Source: Synaphobranchus kaupii (lineage: Eukaryota; Chordata; Actinopteri; Anguilliformes; Synaphobranchidae). Taken from it: DNA of 64,000 nt. This document shows positions 24,359 to 35,746 of this stretch, piece after piece. The stretch's first letter is position 1, and each line of letters opens with the position of its first letter. The notes beneath the pieces were generated by a model that had not been told where the DNA came from, ran no database searches, and worked only from the letters and a program-made list of their open reading frames with translations. A program made the translations under genes and the position numbers. The stretch lies in the NCBI GenBank assembly GCA_029718625.1, contig CM056376.1, positions 123,307,767 through 123,371,766 of the forward strand. Reading direction: 5' to 3'.

Positions 24359-24929
24359 TGCCAATCGGCGCCAGTTCGTTAACTATCCTCACTCTGTAAT
24401 TGGTTTTGTCGTTCGTGGTCTTCTACGGTCCTGCTCGCTTGGTTGTGGGAATTCAATCCCCTTACAGCTTGTAGTTCGTCTGAAACTACGTTTTGGTAGT
24501 TACCCTCCGTGAAATTCCTGTGTTTCATGCAGCTAACCTGTTTTCCCTCTAAACCTCCAGTTACCCAGTCTACCGTGGCAGTGTTCGTTCTCCCTTTGTT
24601 TGTTTTGTGTGTTGCGGTACCTCCACCTTCAGCTCACGTAGGATTCCGTGTGGCACTCCGATCCTGGCTACCCTCCAGCTGTTCCTGTCCGGCCGAAGCC
24701 GCCCACAACGTCTTCAGTTACGGTTCCGGGAGCACTAGAGACCGGCCAGATCCTACCGGACCTACCTAAGCTACGCCGCACTACCCAGCACTGCCATCCA
24801 GTGAGAACCTCCCGGTCCTTCCCGTGCCTACTTCCAACTAATCCCCCTCTGTTTTGTTTTGACCAGTACCGGTGTAGTCATCTCGGTCCAGTTCCAGTCC
24901 TGCCGTAGTGAGTCGCCCACCTACCTGTC

Positions 24930-25265
24930 CAGTCCAGGCGTGAGTCACGCATCTTCCGATTCAGCCCAGTTCCGGCTTGGAACAAAACCTGTTCCTGAAC
25001 CCATTGTCCAGAGTGGACCTCCCGGTCCAGTTCCAGTCCAGTCCAGGTGTGAGTTGTGCACCTACCGATCCAGTCCAGTTCCTGCTTGGAACAATCCGTT
25101 CCTGACCGCGTTTCCTGAGTGGACCTCCCGGTCCAGTTCCAGTCCAGTCCAGGTGTGAGTTGTGCACCTACCGATCCAGTCCAGTTCCGGCTTGGAACCA
25201 TCCGTTCCTGACCGCGTTTCCTGAGTGGACCTCCCGGTCCAGTTCCAGTCCAGTTCAGGCGTTGC
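24930..25265 (+). repeat. 106-109 bp tandem repeat inside the LTR
   Basis: The phrase GTGAGT recurs at about 24941, 25050 and 25156. Each is followed by a CCGATYCAGYCCAGTTCC-like stretch, CTTGGAAC, a GTTCCTGA motif and GAGTGGACCTCCCGGTCCAG. Units 2 and 3 are almost identical (106 bp) and unit 1 is about 109 bp. A degenerate fourth unit follows to about 25360. Tandem repeats in U3 are common in LTRs and may multiply transcription-factor sites; that role is inference. Confidence 0.85.
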
Positions 25266-25511
25266 ATACGCCTGGAGTCCAGTCCAGTTCCGGCTTGGAA
25301 CATTCCGTTCCTGATCTTCCGTTCCAGCTCCGGCTTGGAGCAGTCCGTTCCGGGCTTCCTGACATTACCCTGTGTGATAACGTGTTTGCCTTTCCTGTAC
25401 AGTTTTGGGACTACCCCAACACTTAGTTTAGTAATAAAACCCCTTCTCTGTGAAATCTGTCTCCTGGTCGTTGCACTTGGGTTCGTCTCGTATTGGGTTC
25501 GTAACACGCCC

Positions 25512-26277
25512 GAGCTAATTTTTAATCCATACTTTGTTTTTTCTCACTTCAGATGTCATGCGATAAAAAGTGTTAATGGTAAAGAAGATGGCGCCCACGC
25601 TACATTGCCTTTGCAGCACTATGCAAAATTAATATTCCTCATTCCTCTTTCAGCTGGTCTCATAAGGGCATCAATGGCATGGCTATATTACAGTCCTGCA
25701 AAACATATAATCAAAAATCTTAAAGGATTATTAAACATTATCATGTTTAAAATTAACTAGTTTACATTAGCAGACAAATGAAGTATGGCTTATTTATGTA
25801 TTTGTTTTCTTGCGTAAGATGAGTGTGTGTTCCCAATGTTTATAAAAACTAAGAAAAGTGTGCTTTTATTGTGCAATTCTTTATTGACAACATCAAATAA
25901 GGATCACACAATGTTACGCCTTATCATTTAAAATTTTTTCTTGTACTCTTATGAAAATTAAATGTATTAAAAATACATTAGAGAGGTGGTTTGTGACAGT
26001 GTCTGTAAATCTATAGTGCATAGTAGTTGTAAACCACCTGGACAATTTTAAGGACAAAGAAAGGTATACGTTTTATAATAAAAAAGTCATTATGTCTGCT
26101 GATGTGTGCATGAGTATGCAAGTGTTTTGAAAATAAAGCACCTCATTAAAATTCAGGAGGCATTAGGGAGACTGTTCTGGTATAAACTTGAGCTGTGATT
26201 TCTTAAGACAGAGTCCATGCAAAATGTATCCGGTTATGTCCCTTGCTGTTTGCATGATGATGTCTCAGTTGAAAAAA
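25512..26277. other. Noncoding DNA, nothing recognised
   Basis: The part at 25555-25770 is unique, with homeodomain-type TAAT cores, but has no feature that can be named. Confidence 0.4.
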
Positions 26278-26526
26278 GGGCTTCCCTTCTTGTATGCAGT
26301 GGTAATGGCTTCCCTTCTTGTATGCAGTGGTAAGGGCTTCCCTTCTTGTATGCAGTGGTAAGGGCTTCCCTTCTTGTATGCAGTGGTAAGGGCTTCCCTT
26401 CTTGTATGCAGTGGTAAGGGCTTCCCTTCTTGTATGCAGTGGTAAGGGCTTCCCTTCTTGTATGCAGTGGTAAGGGCTTCCCTTCTTGTATGCAGTGGTA
26501 AGGGCTTCCCTTCTTGTATGCAGTGG
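26278..26526. repeat. 28-bp minisatellite, nine units
   Basis: The unit GGGCTTCCCTTCTTGTATGC plus AGTGGTAA is repeated eight times, followed by a 25-base ninth unit. The only clear variant is TGG for GGG at the start of unit 2 (26306). Such uniformity suggests recent expansion. Because 28 is not a multiple of three and the unit has no stop in three minus-strand frames, the array produces repetitive open frames that are not genes. Confidence 0.97.
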
Positions 26527-26760
26527 ACCATAAATTGTGCATCTTGAAACAGTAGAACATTGTTACACTTTTAGCAGTGACTAATCTCCCTCTCATGTAT
26601 GTTAGCACGTACTTTAGAATTTGTAGGTTTGTCCCATTCATCATACACCATCATTTCAAATGTGCATTGCCACAAAGAAGTATCCTTTCATCTTAATGGA
26701 GCCAAACATTTTTTGTGAAACACAGTGTGGACATTTCACTTACGTAAAAATATAATTATT

Positions 26761-26769
26761 TGTGTGTGT

Positions 26770-26814
<45 letters not shown>

Positions 26815-26819
26815 CCCAC
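26761..26819. repeat. (GT)n microsatellite
   Basis: Long GT run with one TA-type interruption, ending in GCGCGC. Confidence 0.95.
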
Positions 26820-27129
26820 AGTAACTAATTTAGCAGTAAACCTTCACTGAACAGAATAAGCATTCGGACAGTATGCATTTTTACTCAAAACAAATTATAA
26901 TATCTAATATATATATAATATTATAATACAAATGTACATATCATGAACTGGCATTCATATGAATAAAGCTCAAACAACTCATTGTAATTGGATGTGTTAG
27001 AAATTTGCACATTTAGGTTTTCATGTACAAATTCACATGTAAAACGGTTACCACTCACAAAGAAAATGTCCGAGGTGATCAAATGATGAGATAAAAGAGA
27101 ACTGTGTGTATTAAAATTGATAACACCCC

Positions 27130-27172
27130 TTATTTGGGATTTTAGTAAATCGAGCCCTTGATGTTATATACG
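27130..27172. mobile_element. MITE end fragment (GATTTACTAA type)
   Basis: CCCCTTATTTGGGATTTTAG followed by TAAATCGAGCCC is shared with 40325-40357 (one or two changes). The reverse of its end, GGGCTCGATTTACTAA, resembles the terminus of the palindromic element at 49335. Confidence 0.45.
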
Positions 27173-27242
27173 TACCTATTTTTACAGATCAACTAAAAAT
27201 TAAGATCTAAAAATAATTAAGATCAAGCACTATGCAGGTTTT

Positions 27243-27244
<2 letters not shown>

Positions 27245-27292
<48 letters not shown>
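27245..27292. repeat. (GT)n microsatellite
   Basis: Twenty-four uninterrupted GT units. Confidence 0.97.
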
Positions 27293-27294
<2 letters not shown>

Positions 27295-27859
27295 TGTGAA
27301 TATCATTGTTGCTTTTATATATGAAAATATTTTGTACTGACAATTTTGTATACCTTGGACTTTGAAATGTATGTTTAATGAAAACTTTGCTAGTTTACTA
27401 TCACAGAAACATTTTACTTATTTATTTTTACAGCCATAAACATAGAAAAGTAATATAGAGGTTATCTATTGTTTGTTGATGTCTTATGCACATTATTGCA
27501 TTTTTAGAATCAGTATAGTTACAGTCGCCTAACCTAATTTATATAGCCAAATCTACAGAACAAAAACACAAGAACACACTTCTTGCTTAAGTGCACCTAG
27601 AACAGGGTGTTGTGACAGAGAGCTATCACATACTCTAAGATCAGTATGCAAGTAATTGGAAGAATGAGCTGTTAATGATTAAATTGCATTGGTGGGGCTG
27701 GGAGCCAGCCCTTAAGTTGGACCATGCCGTGCACTGTGTTCCATAATGCAATTGATGACTTTAAAACACCCATATGTAACATATACCATGTTCAAATTAT
27801 ATATTTTGCCCCAGAGTTCACCTTAAAATTCAATTTACAGCATTTGATTGGATATTAAG

Positions 27860-28080
27860 TGGTTATGGGAAATTCAACAACCTGCCTATTACTGAACTGA
27901 ACAGATTGTCAGAGATAAAATGTCTTTGGAACACTTTCTCATGTGCCATGCACCGACAGTGTGCCAGATGATGCAAATAACTTCATGAATATTTAAATGA
28001 CATGAAAACGAAAGCGCATGACAAGCAAAGCCTTTAGCTCCAACGCTAATTCTAATTACAGCTTCTTATTAATTAGTTCA
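27860..28080. promoter_or_regulatory. Possible conserved noncoding element
   Basis: Unique, non-repetitive sequence with an octamer-type ATGCAAAT (27971-27978) and a cluster of homeodomain-type TAAT/ATTA cores (about 28047-28076, including TTATTAATTAG). It is not open in any frame. The look is that of developmental enhancers in fish gene deserts, but motif content alone is weak evidence in AT-rich DNA. Confidence 0.25.
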
Positions 28081-29924
28081 CTTGAAAATATAATACACAA
28101 ATAAAAAATACTAAACAAAAAATAGCAGCCTTCTCATAATTCCGTGTTGTGAATTGTACCCTGTGTTCTGGCTGCCGCAAAACACAAACCCAAAAAGTTC
28201 ACCGCGAGTACAATGCATATCATTCCGTAAACAACAAAGCCGTTCCATTCGCAGAGGGGGGGGGACGTAGCGAGAGAACATTGCTGCAGACGTTCCGTGA
28301 CACGCCGACTTATATTATTGTATTTTTTTGTCTACGTTTCACATTAGGCAGAGCTTGACTCACCTTGAATATAAGTACAGAAGTGTCAGGTCCTGCTTTT
28401 TTATACATGCCCTAATTCTCCACCTGGCTTCATGTATTCTGACGGTTCATTACTGCCGTTACATTTCTATTCAAAGTCACGCCGCCATTTGGGTGAGATG
28501 ATCAAGGTCATAACACCCCTGCCATTGGGCTGTTCTCTCTTTTTTCCGGCCTCCTTTTCTTTACCGCGTGACAGTACGAGGTTTCCCATAAAGCGAGTGT
28601 GGTGGAGCTGCCAATAAGGTGTGATGTTCCGCTCACGGGTTTAAGCGCGCGCGTCAGCAACTGCGGGAAAAATTGCAGCTTTCATTTCTCATTCTCTGAG
28701 TTTGTGACAAAAACGAACATGAATTAGATGAAAAAAGCTCTCCCCGGTTGTCCCCGCTCAATCTGCATGCTACTTTCCTGTAACAGGAAAGGGTTCACTG
28801 TCTCAGGAAATGCCATTGGAACTGAGCTGAGGGAGGGGCTGACAATGGTTGGTATAGATAATATTGAAAAATATGAAAACTTATAAGTTTATAGTTTTTT
28901 TGATGAACCATGACTTAAAAGGATACTGATCGAATCCCAGCTAAAGGACTTCACATAAGCTACTATCGATCTGAAATGCTTTATACACCTACATTTGTAG
29001 AAAAAGACTAACAATTCACAGTAACTTACTGCTATGGATGCTTAATAAAACGTAAAAAAAGGAATACATTTAAAATAATACATCATTGCAGTTCCTGTGT
29101 GTATGGTTTCAGACATTTATAGGGAGGTTAGAATTGCAATTGGTCTGCATATTGCTATATTAAGAATGTGTAGTGTAGCCTTACTGTAAGTTCATCAATT
29201 TGATACTCAGGACTCGTACGTAATAGCACATTTACTTACTGTTAATTTTGACAAACCATCCAGTGCATCTGGCTAACCAGTGATGAAAAATAGGGTTATT
29301 AATAATGCATAATGCATTTATATCTGTATCACATTATAGTATTAGCCAAATGGATACCATGCAAATGTCACGAATATGAGCATATGCTAAACAAATGCAT
29401 TTGAAAAAGTGTAACTCCTGCCTTATGCTTTCATATTCTTATGCAGAAATTATCATTTTAATTATGGCTTGACAAAAGAGCAAAATGAAAAATTACATCT
29501 GAGGGAAACTACACAATTGCAATAGGAAATAAATCCCAAGATGCCTCTAGGTGGAAGGGGTTGTAAATATTTTGGAATTGAGCATATTCTCTAAAGGGCA
29601 ACGTGCTTCAACAACAGGCTTTTGGATGAAAAATCTTCCTTCATCGACAATATTGGGAAACGTTTGTCTGACGAAAGTAGTGCCCTTGAAGGGATAATCA
29701 ATATTGGTAATATAAATTATTTCAGATAGTTCCATGCAAATGCAAACATGACAAAGATATATTCAGCGATTTCTGGGAGATGCCATATATCTTGAGTCTA
29801 ACATTTTCTGTACTCTGAGAATGTAAATTAAAGTAAAGAAAAAAAAAAAGAAGAGAAAAAAGTGGAGACAGCTTAATCAAATAAAACATGTGGACTTCCC
29901 AAAAGCTGACAGGCTGTTGCTGAG

Positions 29925-29925
<1 letters not shown>
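28081..29925. other. Noncoding DNA; CpG-bearing patch at 28140-28700
   Basis: The patch has more CpG than its surroundings (including GCGCGCGCGTCAGC near 28646) but no convincing exon. The rest is AT-rich and featureless. Confidence 0.45.

Positions 29926-29976
<51 letters not shown>
29926..29976. repeat. (ATT)n microsatellite
   Basis: About seventeen ATT units, followed by an AT/GTAC-rich stretch to 30035. Confidence 0.96.
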
Positions 29977-29977
<1 letters not shown>

Positions 29978-30055
29978 AAATAAATACATACATACAATAC
30001 ATATATATATATATACGTATGTACGTATATATATTTTTTAATACTGGGTAAAATA

Positions 30056-30076
30056 AACACACACGCAGGCACACAT

Positions 30077-30131
<55 letters not shown>

Positions 30132-30140
30132 CACACACAT

Positions 30141-30179
<39 letters not shown>

Positions 30180-30216
30180 CGCAAACACACGCACGCACGC
30201 ACGCACGCACGCACAC
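30056..30216. repeat. Compound (CA)n array with GCAC and ATGCAC variants
   Basis: A ~160-bp array that changes from pure CA to CATGCACACA variants and ends in a GCAC tetramer run (about 30187-30213). Cysteine/valine-rich open frames across it are products of the repeat. Confidence 0.97.
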
Positions 30217-30364
30217 ACCCAGCTGTAGATTATGTGTTTGGAATGTGAGCAGGCACAAACAATGGTATTACCATCCATAAATGATTAAGACTGGACAAGA
30301 CATCCTGTGAAAAGCTTAATGAGTGGGTGCTGCTGGCACAGTAAGGAACATTGGGAAAGAAGTG

Positions 30365-31827
30365 CAGTGCAGTGCGTAAGTACTTGGACAGTTTTTTTTT
30401 TTTGGCTCTGTACTCCAGCATATTGTATTTGAAATTAAACAATACATATGAAGTTAAAGTACAGACTGTCTGCTTTAATTCATATCAGGTGATCCATGTA
30501 CCCTTTTATACATATCCTCTACATTTCAGGGGACAAAAGGTAATTTGACTAATTAATATAATCTTAAATAAAGTCATCATGTTCCAGTACTAGGTTTCAA
30601 ACCCTTTGCATTCGATGACTGCCTGAAGTCTGCACCCATAAACATAGATATATACATCACCAGATGTTGGGTATCTTCCCTATTCCCTAGTGATGCTCTA
30701 CCAGGCCTGTCCTGCAGCCATCTTCAGTTCATGTTTGTCTTGGGGGCTTATTGCCTTCAGTCTTGTCTTCAGAAAGTGACCATAAGAACAAAAGAACATA
30801 CTGTAAGTGCATACAAAAAAAGTTTATTATTTCTTCTAGTTTTTGCACACAATAAATAAGAAAAACAATCAACCAATCAATTATAGAACATAATTCAAAC
30901 AATCATGGAATAAAATCAATCAACAAAAGTATCTATCAATGATCGAATAAATCAATAATAAAATATAACAATAAAATAACAATAAAAATTGTAATCTGTA
31001 AAAAAAACTAAATAAACAAACAACAAATAATGGGGTGTTTTGGATCATGAGTTCCTTTCTTTCTCAACACTTTCCTCTTTCCATCACTTTGGTACAGGCT
31101 AACACTCGTCTCATCTGTCCATAAGTTTTTTCCTTGTTTTTTAGCCAACTCAGACCTGGCCATTCTGTTCTTGAGAATTACCAGTGGTGAACCCTCTGAG
31201 GTTATGCTGGTGTAGTCTTCTCTTTATGGTAGTCTTTGAAACATGTATGCCTACATACTCAAGAGTGTTCTTGATCTGTTTGATAGTTGAAAAGGGGTTC
31301 TTATTCACAATTTAAAATATTCTTTGGTTATCCACTACAGTGGTCTTCTGTGGGATACCAGGTTGTTTGCTATTGCTGAGCTCAGCAATTCTTGCTTCTC
31401 AACAATTAGATTTTTCACAACAGATTTTGACACACCCAATGTTTTTTCCAATGTCTCTGATCGATTTATTTAGATTTTTCAGCCTCATGATGGCCTGCTT
31501 TACTGGCATTGACACTTCTTTGGTCGTCCTGTTGAGAGACAACTGCAACAAACTCTAGACCTATTGTTGGCTTTCTTATGCATGAATTAATGATGCAATG
31601 ACACACAGCTGGCCAAGAAACACATGTGCAGCCAATTTTGGTCCCCTAAAGTGGGGGGATTGCATGTAAAAATGGTTGTAATTCTTACACAGATCATCTG
31701 ATATGGAGGTAAATACCTTCAAAGGTGGCAGTCTGCAATTTAACCAAATTCAAAATCCAATGTGCTGGAGTACAGAGCCAAAACAACAAAAAATGGGTCA
31801 CTGTCCAAATACGTACAGACTGCACTG
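30365..31827 (-). mobile_element. Tc1-like element, decayed
   Basis: The left end CAGTGCAGTGCGTAAGTACT and the right end, whose reverse is CAGTGCAGTCTGTACGTATT, are imperfect inverted repeats. They continue into a shared TTGGACAGT...TTTGGCTCTGTACTCCAGCA block, and TA follows the right end. The total of 1463 bp is near the usual Tc1 size. The interior carries a heavily mutated transposase on the minus strand. A related, broken copy runs off the right edge of the window. Confidence 0.82.
31045..31560 (-). pseudogene. Tc1-like transposase relic
   Basis: On the minus strand the N-terminal region can still be read near 31440-31510 (KQAIMRLKNLNKSIRDIGK), a helix-turn-helix start typical of Tc1-like transposases. 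It then breaks up through stops and frame changes. Text near 31095-31115 (the reverse of CTCATCTGTCC) matches the DEMSL-type spot common in this group. No complete catalytic domain is left, so the copy is dead. Confidence 0.6.
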
Positions 31828-32640
31828 TATATCTGGGCCATGAATGTGATTTGTCTATCGTCCCAAGAATCAAAAGACTAGACAGTGATAATCAGTGACA
31901 ATCAAGCTTTCTTAGGGCCAGATTCAGATTCAGAGTTGAGATAATCTTGTGCAAACGGCACTTACTCCCAAAATATTTGTGATTCAGATGTTTGAATTAT
32001 CCGCTGTTTTAAGTGTCTTTCCAGTATATATGCGTGCAGGGTGGAGATTTGAAGAAAATAAGGTTCAGAGTTTTTCTGAACAGATTCAGAGTTTTTACTT
32101 TTTGACAAACTTTTTTTTTTTTTACTTTTTTTTTTTTCAGTGCAACTCTGTTTGTAAAAAAAGGTGGTTTATGTCTAGCGCCACCAATATATAATTATGA
32201 AAAATACAGCATTTTCCACATAAATGAAAATTAAAATGAGTGCATGTTCTTTGAATATCTTATTTTCCTTTGCCTAGCCTAGTTGCAATTATCAAAGAGC
32301 TGTCATAAAAAGAAAAATGTCTTAAATGATCCTATGATTGACCGTCTGGCATACCAGACCAATATTAGATTAATTAATTGATAGACAGTGTCTGGATCAT
32401 ATTAGCTTTTGTACTCATTATACCCACACATAACACTGAGTGGGAGTATTGAAATCACTTACGTCTGTTTGTCTGTCTGTCCGCATCTACATTTCTGATC
32501 CGATTTGGATAAAACCTAATAGAGCCATGGAGCGTGTAGGATACATAGGCTATGATGAAAAAACTCCCGCTCTTTTCTACCAAATTAAGGGGTTTACAGA
32601 CATTTTCAACTCAGTTAGAAAAAGGCAATAGTTTCTCCAG
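31828..32640. other. Noncoding DNA, nothing recognised
   Basis: T-rich runs near 32110-32138. No coding or repeat termini seen. Confidence 0.5.
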
Positions 32641-32646
32641 TGCACT

Positions 32647-32673
32647 GGGTTAGGGGTTAGGGTTAGGGTTAGG
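32647..32673 (+). repeat. Short interstitial telomere-like (TTAGGG)n
   Basis: About four TTAGGG units, one with an extra G. Too short for a former chromosome end; probably part of an older repeat. Confidence 0.85.
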
Positions 32674-32946
32674 ACGCCATATGGGTTTCTGCAACTTCGG
32701 CAATAGAAGCAACCGTTCCATATCGTAGAGTTCAGTGCTTTGCCCACTCATAGACGGGTGTAGACATCTCTCTGCCATTGTAGTTTAAACAATATCATTA
32801 TAAGTTTATCCAGGGAAGTTAAGCTAGATGCTTTTATAATTTGGCATGTTTCCATTTATAGCTACATTGAATATTTACTGAAGTTCAAGGGTACAACAGA
32901 AGTGCCTGTTTTTAACTGGGGTGAACTAACGATTTTAACCGGAAAC

Positions 32947-33560
32947 TTTGGCTACAAGGCGGTCATTTTTCCCTTATGCCCCATCCTGAGATCCACAGTG
33001 CAATCAATGTTTTAACACAAGCCCTGCCTCATTCAGAGAATGGATCTCTAAAGCACAAAAAACTCACCCACTGCCTTGAAAGATGTCCGAGTTGTTTTTC
33101 ATTTGGAGAATTAAGACTGATTGGACTCCCGTGTTTGACGTGGTCCCCACCTAATTGGGTCAGTTTAAACTCACTGGAGCCCAAACGCCTGGCATAGATA
33201 ACACTTTTCCTCCATCTGTGTTAAAAGGGAGGGCGGGTGTGGGGGAAGGCGGAGTGGGGTGGGTTAGCTGTGTGGGTAGAATGAAAAATTGACACAGGCA
33301 GCTCTGGGTTTTTATTCCATATCAACGTCAATAGTCATTTTGGCGCTGAAAGCCAAATTGAGACAGGGCCAGGCAATAAATTAAAGAATAATTGCTGCAC
33401 CACATGTGCATCAAGCGCTGAAACAGGTTTAATGTCAGAGTGGACAGGGCCGAGGCTACAGAGATGGTATTGGCCTTGGACGAACGAGTTACCATCACTG
33501 AATAATCCAGCTGCAATAAATCAAAGAAACAATGTCACTTTGGGCCTGCTTTACTACATT
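32947..33560. promoter_or_regulatory. Possible conserved noncoding block
   Basis: Unique, balanced composition with no simple repeats, including CACCTAATTGGGTCAG, GCCAAATTGAGACAGGGCC and a G-rich strip at 33225-33262. Frames on both strands are short and featureless. It stands out from the AT-rich neighbourhood and looks like a constrained noncoding element, but that cannot be shown from one genome. Confidence 0.25.
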
Positions 33561-33854
33561 TGGAACTTGGCAGTTGAAGTGCAACTTGCTCTGTTTTTAT
33601 ATATTTATTTATTTATTTTTGGTAAACAAAGAAGTAACCGCTCTCATCTCAAATGAAGCAGTAAAATTACAGTTTTTGGGGAGGAAATGATACATAGAGG
33701 CAGTTACTTTCTGAAAGCTACTTACTGAAAGAACAAAAAAATAATTGTGGCTTATAATAATTGTACAAAAAAATAATTGTGGCTCACAGGCACCCAAACC
33801 GTTACTTACATTATTATAATTATACTATCGGCTCTTCTATCTTATCGTGTGCAA

Positions 33855-33995
33855 TTATCAGGGTTTGTACGGTCATGAAAAACCTGGAAAAGTCATGGAA
33901 TTTAAAAATTATTCTTTCCAGGCCGGGAAAAGTGTTGGGAAAAAATAAAATACAAAACTTTTTGGAAAAGTCATGGAAATTAGTTTCACAAATCT
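33855..33995 (+). mobile_element. Dispersed-repeat fragment, hAT-like left end
   Basis: CAGGGTTTGTACGGTCATGA, then ACCTGGAAAAGTCATGGAAT and a second TTGGAAAAGTCATGGAAATT. This phrase is a familiar fish interspersed repeat. A CAGGG start is hAT-like, but the right terminus was not found. Confidence 0.5.
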
Positions 33996-35586
33996 TTTAA
34001 TGTCGTTCATTTAGCCTATGTTTAGTTTAAATTCATTTATATCCTTTTAAAAAAAAATCATGTAGTGATAAAAATATAAGCAGACATGAGGCCCGGAGTT
34101 GCGAAAAATGCAAAAATGAAATAATTAGGTTGAATTAAATGAAACATACTTTATTGGCAAGATCTGTTTGAATAACAATAATGCCAAAGTAAACAAGTAT
34201 GATACCCTATCTATCAATTAATGTTAGTCATTAGCCCAGCATCGGAAATATACTACGGGCCAATGGGCAAAAATGCCCCCAAATAAAAAAAGAAATAGGG
34301 GTTTTGTTTGAGGTGCCATGAATGCAAACATGGGGACTCTGCCTCACCTGGCCATGGCAGAGTTTCCTGTTTGCTATGGCGGTAACACAGTTGTATTACA
34401 GGGATAATATGGCTGATCTGTTGGCCATAATTAAACCAAACCACTACCACACCCACAAGTAATGCATTTTCTAACCAAACCTCTTTTGCAACTGCAACAT
34501 CAATGTGCTAACATCTGCTCAAACTGATTCAGACGTGCCTTAATTTGCCAAGTGCCTTGACTGCAAAAATATGGCCATTTTTATTTACTTTATTTTATTC
34601 ATTTTCTGTGTGTTATTACAAAAAGTACTAAAGTATTTATTTATCCTCAATACATATATATTCTCAATACCAAACACTCACAGTCACCAGCATAGCCTTG
34701 TGGCTCTTGCCAAGAGTCGGACGATGTGTCAGGTTTGGCCTACATTGAATCTTACCTTCAAAGGCATTACATTTTGCCAGCCCACACACTCAGAAGGCCA
34801 AGCGTCCATGGACACAGTGCTCCTCTCTACAAAAATCTATTTTCATAATGGCCCTGTTGATACTCTACTGTCCTGAATTAGGCCAGAGCTGCCTCTTGAG
34901 CTCATTACAAGGACAGCTGTACGGTTTAGCTCCGCCCACCACACAGCAACCGCAATGCCGTAGCCGTTCCGCTGCTCTGATTAAAGTGGACAATATCACC
35001 ATTGGGAGAACATGTTCCATCTAGAAGGCATCACTACATGCCCTCCCCCACCCCCCCCACCCCCCACCATACTGACTCAAAAGAACAGGGGCAGTCAATC
35101 CAAAAAATTCCACAAACTCCGGGCGATCAGGCTCTCTTTGTTTGTCTTTCCCGCAGCTTCAAGAGACAAGAGACATTTTTTTCTTATTTTTTTCTCTCAT
35201 TATTAAACTTGTTTTTTCTCCTTGGCTGTTGGTTCATTTATTTTAATCATGTCTATATTCACAATTTGTTTATGTTGCCAAAACATGAAATCATTATATT
35301 CTGTCACATGCATGCTTCCCAGATAAATATTCAGTATTTGGTGACATATGATAATGGATGATAAAAATTAACTATGGATAATAGGAGTACTGCACATTCA
35401 GTCCAAAAGCTGTAGTGTCTTTTGACCTTAATTCTGAGGTTGCTTTAATTTGGGGGTTTTGCTTCTGAACTTTCTTGAATTAGAATTTAATAAAGAGAAG
35501 TGTTCCCTCCAGTCATGCACCAGTATTAAAGAAGGGGCATTATCAGTTAGATATTGGTATTTAAGGATATATTTCAGGGTTGGGAA
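33996..35586. other. Noncoding DNA, nothing firm
   Basis: A patch at 34680-35110 is unique and less AT-rich, ending in a C-rich run (35042-35070). No gene is supported. Confidence 0.45.
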
Positions 35587-35669
35587 GCACACACACACAT
35601 ACACACACACACACACACACATGCACATGCACACGCACAACATCCAAACACACACACACATGCACACAC

Positions 35670-35710
<41 letters not shown>

Positions 35711-35746
35711 AGCATGCACACACAAACACACACATGCACACACACC
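35587..35746. repeat. Compound (CA)n array
   Basis: A CA run with ATGCAC and ACGCAC interruptions. Histidine/threonine-rich and cysteine/valine-rich frames here are artefacts of it. Confidence 0.97.

Larger units (their letters stand above)
24079..25506 (+). mobile_element. Solo LTR, Ty3/Gypsy-like, 1428 bp
   Basis: The ends are TGTAATGTTCCG and GGGTTCGTAACA, giving TG...CA. They are flanked by an exact 5-bp duplication cgccc (24074-24078 and 25507-25511), which is the integrase signature of an LTR element. Inside are a TATA-like ATTTATACCC near 24349 and a polyadenylation-like AATAAAA near 25433, in the order U3 then R/U5. No internal retroelement genes flank it, so it is a recombination product of a full element. 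Long open frames on both strands here come from the GC-rich tandem repeat and encode nothing recognisable. Confidence 0.88.

Noticed and set aside
24878..25507. 209-residue minus-strand frame rich in GTGLDWNWTG-like repeats
   Set aside because: It is antisense to the solo LTR and follows its ~106-bp tandem repeat; there is no domain and overlapping plus-strand frames are equally open.
26278..26526. CRISPR array
   Set aside because: Units are directly contiguous with no spacers and the genome is plainly eukaryotic; it is a minisatellite.
26234..26644. 136- and 88-residue repetitive minus-strand frames
   Set aside because: They are translations of the 28-bp minisatellite, open in three frames by chance.
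29877..30278. Cysteine/valine-rich 133-residue frame
   Set aside because: Product of the (CA)n and (ATT)n arrays.
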